The position numbers and the translations under genes were made by a program. A stretch of 64,000 bases of DNA from Apoderus coryli. Lineage: Eukaryota > Arthropoda > Insecta > Coleoptera > Attelabidae. Position 1 is the stretch's first letter. Every line of letters begins with the position of its first letter. The stretch lies in assembly GCA_911728435.2 (NCBI GenBank), contig OU452210.1, positions 4,216,001-4,280,000 on the forward strand, read 5' to 3'. Positions 57,901 to 64,000 of this stretch are shown one piece after another. The notes beneath the pieces are model-generated. The model was not told where the DNA came from. It saw only the letters and a program-made list of their open reading frames with translations, and made no database searches.

Positions 57901-60900
57901 TTTCTTTAGTCTAAATACAAGAAAATTAGGTATCACTATTACGAAATTATGTTTCCCTACTTTATTTTAATGAAATATTGAATAACTATGAAATCATACG
58001 AGTATTATCGTGTAACTTGAAGAATAGGAACACAAATTAACAACCTATAAACAAACGATCGAGGATTGCAATCCTTGAATACACATTTTTGAAATCAAAT
58101 TATTTTAATCTGTTACATATCTCCGATTTTTTTAACACATAAATACTATCACTGTGTCGGTTATATTTGGGAGATATATGGTAACGCAGTACCAGTTCTT
58201 TGAAACGGTAACGTAATCACGTAACAAAATTAACACAATTTTTAATAACAAAAAAAAACAACAACAAACATTTGCAGTTATTATATGTCTCCCAGTTAGA
58301 ATTTGTGATTTGAAAAAAACATTTTGAAGTATATTATTACCTCGGTTAGAAGTCGTTCTAAATTCTCGGACATTTCGTAAAAGTATCGACTAGTTATTAG
58401 TTTACTTTGGGATTTATGTAAACAATCGCGTGCCATTTCCATTACTTGGTGGTGTACGAATCGAACAATTGGTAAAAAATCGCAATCTTCGCCAAAATCA
58501 AAAGTTTTATTCTCGTCAATAAAATTCGTTAAACGTTCTTCCATTTGTTGTGTAGCTTTTGGAAATCGTTCTTTATACAACACATTCATCATACATATTT
58601 CGTTGTCAATTATTGGCGATCTACTTGGACTACTAAAGCGCAAAATAAAATACCATAAATTACATACATTGTTGACCAATAATATCAAAAAACGTTATAA
58701 TGATTATAAATAAAATAAACACACTATCAGTAAAACTACGTTATATATACTTCTAAGCCCCATTTAGAAAACCTCATCAGCCCTAATTTACTCAAGATAT
58801 TTAATAAATGTATTTATCATACTTGAAAATTGTTGGACGTTTTAGTCATATTTTAATTGTTGTTCTCAGAGGCGATATTTAAAAATACCAAAATTACCTT
58901 AAACTTCTGGATCTAGGTCTATGTAGTGGTGATCTATGTATAATGGCATTATCATCATAACTGCTTCCAGGTAATGAAGGATTACTTTCATTACTTGAAA
59001 AATGATGTGTTAACATTCTTATGTCATCAGATGTCGGAATGTGGGGTAATTGATGTAATCTTTCTTGACTAGAACACTTTGACTGAAAACAGATCAAATA
59101 CACTTTAATTAGATTACATGAGAAATAAAAGTCGCAACTCCATGAAAAATGTTTAATAAATTACTCTTTGAGTTTGCTTAAAGAAAAACACACAAAATAA
59201 AAACAATGCTATAGTGTTTTATTTGTATTTTAATGGTTAAGTAATTTAATATATCATTTTTTCCCCGAAACGACTAGCTAGTAGCTTTGAAAATGTATGG
59301 TAGTCTCTAAGTAATTTATTAATCTACTTTTTTACTTTTATACAGGACTCCAAACCAGACTCTGTATCTAGGCGTGTTCTTAGTTGCCATACTAGTATTC
59401 CCTGTTTAGAATAGAAGAGGACTCGGGGGTCTCAACTTATCCACTTCCAAGCAAACAAATTTGGAAGATAATTTATTAATTATAGCTATAAAATATTTCT
59501 TACCGACATATTTGAACTTCCTGGTGTTGTTCCGTAGCCGGAAGATGGTAATGACGCAACTGACCATCTTCTACCGTCTCCACGATAGCCTGCTACTATC
59601 CTATTAATAGAAATAAAGCATTATAAATGTGATTATTTTTGTGTATTGATTGGCGAAGTATCTTAATTATTCAGTGCTTTAAGAATGCGAAAGGGATGAT
59701 TAGTCAAACTGGTGAAAATAATTAATGGTATAATCATGGTCATTTAAATATTTTTTGAGAAATCCACTTTTTGAATTATTTGTTGATGCTTCTAGTGGCT
59801 TAGGACTTGGAGTTAGTGTTTCTGTTGGAACTGATCTTTTGACTGACTGCCATTGGTGTTTAGTAGGTTCCACGCTTCTTTCATCGTCGGAAGAGAAACT
59901 CATATAGTGAATAGTTGTGGTGTAATCACTGCTAGTTAGTGGCGTCGTTGGTGTGGTAAAGACCTTAGCTGCAGACCTGGTAGGTTGTTATCGATCGTTA
60001 CGGTTTGAGCATTGAGCTTGGATAGTTGATAAGTTGATAACGGAGCCGAAAAATTCGTTTATTATGCTGCGAAACTCAAGTAAGAACTTCTGATTCATAT
60101 TGTACTAATTATGTAGCGACCATGACCATTTAAGACAAAATGTTTTGAGAGGTCGTATTCTAACAAGTAGAAACCCACTTCATTTTTTAATCCCATACCT
60201 GTCTTTACGCATAGTGAGAAACATAGTAGCGGAGAGATGTAAGACCATACTATCTAGGCAGACATTCAATATCCAAGGCAAGGCAAGACAAAAAAAAATA
60301 GGAAAATAATGAAAATGTGTGGTTTTACATGTTTAGCGGAAACATGTGAAATCACAACACCTATTTTAAATACAGATCAAATTACCGTTTAATTGGAGCG
60401 AAAGAAAAATTGGCGAAAGTTTGATGAGCTCTTGGACTGTCGATGGGGCTACCGCACATTGGTGAATGTGATCTTGGCAGTATTGGTGAAGTACTCGCAA
60501 TAAAACTTAAACGGTGTATAGCCGCTGGACGACTATTACGTCTGGTAATGTTCAGATCCTTCTGAAAATAAAATAATTAAAATTAGTCATGCATACCGGG
60601 GTCTCACTCAAGCGATCGACCGGCTGTATATCCGAAATTATTGGTTGTACAGCTTTCAGAAAAAAAATAGCAAAAGTGGTCCTGAGAAATTGACCTAAAT
60701 AGTTTTTAACTTCCACTAGACGGTGCATTTTTAAAAAGAAAACTAAAAACTGCAATATTTAAAAAAACTGCAATGAACAGGTAAGTTACATTTTCGAATC
60801 TTACTTTTAATAGCCTAACACTTTATTCCTTAATATTTCCGCTAGGTGGCGTTGAATATCGAAATAACTGATTTAGCCTAAAATAAGAATCAAAATGAGA

Positions 60901-63466
60901 TAAACCGGACATCTCTATCCCCCCCTGCTATTCAAATTACATTAATATTTTTCATGCAAATCTAAAAATACAACTGCGTCTAACTGATGATGTCTCGAAA
61001 GCAAGACGAAACGTCGTAATACAATCTGGAAATTTGAAAAAAATAGAAAAGGAAATAATTTTCATCTTACTTCTTGAGAGAACCGGAATAAGTCTATCAA
61101 ACCCGAGAAAAAATGTATTTGGGTCACACTGCCTGCCGATCACCACTCTGGTAAAAGCATGGTAGTGTGAAACAAATTTCCAACATAACTAAAAGTCTTG
61201 TTACTTTATGTAACAAGCAATTCATACAATATATAATTGTATGGTCCCATATATTTTTTTAAAGAAAAGGGCAAAATCAGTTATTTCGAAATTCAACGCC
61301 ACCTAGCGGACAGTTGGTAAAAAATAATGAAGGTTTGCTTGCACTTTAAATGAAAGGTATCAATTGCCTTTTCAATGATCTTAAGTAGACTTAAATCGGA
61401 TAAAGAGTCGCCGAGATATCTCGGCGCATATTTTGTAGAACATCATTCTCGGTATACTTCTCAAAGATAAGTGTTATTTAGTAAGACACGTAGAAAATAA
61501 ACTAGGAAGCTTATTAAAACCTATTTATACATTATCAAATTACTGTATTACATGTATTTTTATGGTTAAAAGGTATCATAGGCGCAACCAGGATGGGGTT
61601 TTCGGGCTGCAGGCCTTCCCAACCAAGTTGAAACTCTATTTTAAGCATATATTTTATTGGATAATATGTTAGTAAAGTGTTGTAAATAGTTACACTCAAT
61701 GCCCTGCTGTCTGAAATGTCATTAAAAATAAGATTGGCTATATGCACAGCTGATAAAATAGCAAACTAGTATAGAAATAGTGCTTATGTCTATTTGTTGA
61801 TGCTGATCAAATAATCAATTCAAATACAGCATAATCTTGATGAAGTATGGCATCGAATATATATATAACTCACCTAGTAAACCTACAACAAATAGACAAC
61901 TTGTATCTAAAAATCTGCACAAGATTTCTAAAAAAAATAGATACAGAGTTATGAAGCATTTGCAATTGCAGACCTCTCGTGACGTTTAGAATATTTCACA
62001 AAAGTCGCCTAGTAAGAGGGAAGTACAAAAGAAACTTGGTTTGACAGCCATGATAGCTGAACAAAATGTTGAATGCGACGATCTGGACCACCTTCCATAA
62101 TTTTTTGCACCAGATGAATTTTATAATTTTTTTAAAAATTACTTTCACAAATAATTTTAGCATCTCTAATCAAATATCTACAGCAATTTGAATACGGATA
62201 GTTTGCTATTGAAAAAAATCCACATGTCTGTGTACGCATAGGCTGTCACACAGTATGCCGAGGTTAATCTCAAGATGGTTTAAGTGCGACCCGAGAAATA
62301 TCTATAACGTGTTGGTTGAATGAAAGTTAGAATCAAATACGACCTACGACACCGATATCCTTTGTCCGCGAGCATCTTTCCAAGGGTGTGTTAATTTCAT
62401 AATTCCGTTTATCGCTCTGTCCTCTATACAATGCATTTCCCGATATTTACACCATTAACAGTACACCACCGATGAAGGTCGTTTAAATCCTGCTGAAAAG
62501 GATACCTAACCTCATGCCTTCAAATCATCCGCAGAACAGAATATGGCAACATTAGCAGAGCAAGATTCCTTCCCTGAGTAGTACCACTTGTAGCTAAATA
62601 TTTTATCTTGAAATCATTTGGAAAACCTTTTGAGTAGACAAAATGGAAATCAGACGATACACAGACTTCTGATCAATTTAAAATCACAACAAAACTATAT
62701 GGGAAATTGTAAAGAACGGAGCTTATTATCTATGGTAGACACTTTTAAATGGGCCACCCTGTATTTCATGTAAATATTTGGTTTTCATAAATTATTGCTT
62801 TGTATATTAATAATCTTTTGATAAACATTTAACAATATTTAAACAATAGTAATAAATAACCCATGTAACCTCTAAACTATGTAAACTCTACATACCATAC
62901 TGCCGGACAAAGAAGGTGCAGATTTACCCAATGAAGAATTGCGGAACTTCACTAAATTGGAACCAGTTGAAGATGCATTCTGAACCTCTACAACAAATAA
63001 CAGTAGGTGTCATAACTTATTATTCTGACTAATTAATATTGATGTAAGTGAAAAACAGTCTTTTGAACTCATCACAGGTACGATTTTTACAATAACATAT
63101 TTAACTGCTTGTATCTCTTCAGATAAGTAAAATATGTGAATAACTTTTTAGTGCTACATAAAAAATTAAGCAATTCGGAAACTGATAAATACGTGGAATA
63201 CCTACTTGGTAATATTTCTTACGTTCTAAGAATAAACAAGTTTTGTATCACTTCTTTTAATATGAGTCATGTATGAATTAATGTTATGTCCCAGTTAACA
63301 AATGTAAAGAAGCACATGTAGACAAATACATACCTGGTTTTTGAATGCCAACTAATTCTTGATTTATAATAGGGCATCTTTGTTTTTGTTCTAAAAAGGC
63401 TTTGGGATCGTCAAACACCAACACTCTTGCGGAATTTGAACGAGCCCGCGATTTGAATTCCTCCAT
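48995..63466 (-). CDS. Mast: MAST-family serine/threonine kinase (16 exons)
   Basis: Exons (minus): 63466-63334, 62987-62896, 60561-60386, 59600-59504, 59082-58898, 58632-58341, 57910-57174, 56113-56043, 55987-55760, 54683-54456, 54394-54102, 54055-53752, 52412-52180, 52126-51797, 51562-50767, 49869-48995; all phases agree; 1689 aa. DUF1908 spans about 229-430 ([16 protein letters not shown]). The kinase spans about 443-716: SNGAYGTVY loop, Lys472, HRDLKPDN with Asp566, DFG 584-586, GTPEYIAPE. The PDZ is at about 987-1080 ([20 protein letters not shown]). The last exon (about 1399-1689) is Lys/Asp/Glu/Asn-rich and not recognisable. Intron 12 is GC-AG. Family: AGC kinases binding microtubules and PTEN; the Drosophila orthologue is drop out. 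The ATG is directly preceded by TAG in frame, which is also a possible acceptor (TTTAG), so the true 5-prime end may lie further upstream. Confidence 0.93.
49985..50690 (+). pseudogene. non-LTR reverse transcriptase fragment
   Basis: In broken plus-strand frames: [20 protein letters not shown] (end of RT block B), [15 protein letters not shown] (block C, intact FADD catalytic pair), and further downstream NGYR and VLYWIQN-like remnants of the connection region. Jockey-like, truncated at both ends. It lies in Mast intron 15, antisense to Mast. Confidence 0.65.
52440..53585 (+). pseudogene. non-LTR reverse transcriptase, near-complete RT-to-C-terminus
   Basis: Plus strand: [13 protein letters not shown] (block A, about 52490), [40 protein letters not shown] (block B), [11 protein letters not shown] (block C, second Asp changed to Gly). 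It continues with [44 protein letters not shown] and [16 protein letters not shown] to a stop near 53583. Jockey-like C-terminal order is kept over 1.1 kb with a few frameshifts. The FADG mutation would abolish polymerisation. It occupies most of Mast intron 12, antisense to Mast. Confidence 0.8.
53750..53751 (-). other. GC splice donor of Mast intron 12
   Basis: Exon 12 ends CCAACAG and the intron starts GCAAGT on the minus strand, the strong consensus typical of GC-AG introns. Using the nearby GT (GGCAA|GTATTT) would put exon 13 out of frame and meet TGA at once. Using GC keeps phase 1 and joins SLMIPT to VDDFQT, as expected for MAST proteins. Confidence 0.7.
54707..54726. repeat. (AT)n microsatellite
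   Basis: Ten AT units within Mast intron 9, 24 nt upstream (in transcript sense) of the exon 10 start. Confidence 0.9.
56250..56560 (+). pseudogene. possible retroelement ORF fragment
   Basis: The plus strand reads [14 protein letters not shown] and, after frame breaks, [20 protein letters not shown] then [10 protein letters not shown]. The pattern xxCYxxSNPxxRGxMxxMxxxW resembles the N-terminal segment of some non-LTR or retroviral-like polyproteins in insects. The GC content is higher than in the flanks, which marks it as an insertion. The class is uncertain. It lies in Mast intron 7. Confidence 0.35.
59700..59903 (-). CDS. candidate alternative first exon or small ORF in Mast intron 3
   Basis: An open frame of 67 codons starts ATG (59903) and reads [20 protein letters not shown], then [20 protein letters not shown], ending in a stop. 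The Ser/Pro/Lys composition and codon choice look more like the Mast N-terminal exons than like random AT-rich sequence. It lies between Mast exons 3 and 4 on the same strand. No clear GT donor in phase with exon 4 was found, so a splice role is unproven. Confidence 0.25.
   Translation of the reverse strand: MSFSSDDERSVEPTKHQWQSVKRSVPTETLTPSPKPLEASTNNSKSGFLKKYLNDHDYTINYFHQFD
60838..61310. repeat. inverted repeat pair and dispersed repeat in Mast intron 2
   Basis: CCGCTAGGTGGCGTTGAATA at 60839 and its inverted form TTCAACGCCACCTAGCGGAC at 61292-61311 enclose about 430 bp that includes the hammerhead-like core and the ACATAACTAAAAGTCTTGTT block (61188) also present near 3251. This looks like a small inserted element, class unknown. 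Confidence 0.4.
60984..61018 (+). ncRNA. hammerhead-like core without a clear stem I
   Basis: CTGATGA (60984-60990), extra T, stem II GTCT/AGAC with an 8-nt loop, GAAA (61008-61011), short stem III (A-U, C-G) and cleavage triplet GTA (61016-61018). No convincing stem I pairing is visible in the flanks. It is probably a decayed member of the same motif family. It lies antisense in Mast intron 2. Confidence 0.35.
62230..62515 (-). pseudogene. non-LTR reverse transcriptase fragment
   Basis: The minus strand reads [20 protein letters not shown] then KCIV, the LQxDLxxLxxWCxxNGxxLN block downstream of the catalytic YADD in jockey-like RTs. It continues in broken frames with [13 protein letters not shown]. 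Short and dead. It lies in Mast intron 2, sense to Mast. Confidence 0.55.
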
Positions 63467-64000
63467 CTAAATCAAACCCACCCAATATTTGCACTCATAC
63501 AGCCTTATTTTGGGGCACCACCAACTCATAACCAGTTAAAATTTGTTGATGATAAACTTCATTACCAACTATATACTTTAAAAAAGCCATTTGATAAGAA
63601 TTTAAGGGAAAATATTGACTTTTAAACGTAACATGGATATAAATAAAATCTCGATTTCTCGACAACAGAATACAACCCTGTGTTGCCAAGTTGTTTGGGC
63701 TCAACAAATTTCGGCTGGCATTCACTACATTATTCATTCACATTCACTTCATAAAATGCAATGACGTTCCAACATTTTTTATTTAAGAATATTTTTATTT
63801 TGTTTCAAATCAAGATTTCTAAAAGTACTAAGCTAGAGGCGAATATAAAGTGAAAGTGAATATAAATGGTTCGAATTATTTTAGCATTGTGTTAATGGAG
63901 ACAATATTTTTTTCCAAATTTGCAATCATTTTTCAAAATTGCCCATACATACCGAAAACAGATGCTATAAATAAGAGATAGCTTGAATAAACCTTAACAA
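63467..64000. other. region upstream of the first Mast exon seen
   Basis: Contains an 80-codon minus-strand open frame (63737-63495) without recognisable content. No promoter motif or further Mast exon could be supported. The upstream part of Mast, if exon 1 here is internal, would lie beyond the window edge. Confidence 0.4.

Overview
The window is animal nuclear DNA, AT-rich, with spliced genes and dense transposon debris. Gene content (FBXL7, MAGI, CREB3-type bZIP, MAST kinase), the lack of a guanylate-kinase domain in MAGI, and the mix of mariner-like, Tigger/pogo-like and non-LTR relics point to an insect. A beetle is my best guess, but the sequence alone does not prove it.

Four protein genes can be assembled exon by exon with consistent splice phases. 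(1) Fbxl7, + strand, 10370-16843, 4 coding exons, 588 aa: substrate receptor of an SCF ubiquitin ligase. (2) Magi, - strand, 33234-23177, 4 exons, 804 aa, WW-WW-PDZ-PDZ-PDZ-PDZ: junctional scaffold. (3) A CREB3/CREB3L-type membrane-tethered bZIP factor, + strand, 36487-40651, 6 exons, 544 aa, with a transmembrane segment and a lumenal RRSLL site. (4) Mast, - strand, 63466-48995, 16 exons, 1689 aa: MAST-family AGC kinase with DUF1908, kinase and PDZ domains and one GC-AG intron. Fbxl7/Magi and Creb3/Mast are convergent pairs. Magi/Creb3 are head to head across 3.25 kb. No operon-like coupling is implied.

Between and inside the genes: mariner-like transposase relics (2.2, 4.2, 9.7, 11.1, 15.2, 38.9 and 43.0 kb); Tigger/pogo relics (13.3, 29.6 and 30.5-32.8 kb); non-LTR reverse transcriptase fragments (14.8, 21.2, 42.3, 50.1, 53 and 62.4 kb); a TIR element of unknown content (44.4-45.4 kb); a nonautonomous TIR element (15.5-16.2 kb); and a 1.87-kb near-perfect foldback inside a Magi intron.

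The most unusual signal is a set of motifs that fold like type-I hammerhead ribozymes (CUGANGA, stem II, GAAA, very short stem III, NUH). They occur at 13.96, 19.78, 29.19, 48.06, 48.16 and 60.98 kb. Two of them sit as mirror images inside a 261-bp foldback insertion (48024-48284) flanked by a 14-bp target duplication. A second insertion with the same layout and the same ~31-nt tail lies at 23.44-23.55 kb. This resembles the inverted terminal-repeat structures known for Penelope-like retroelements or retrozymes. No Penelope reverse transcriptase was seen in the window.
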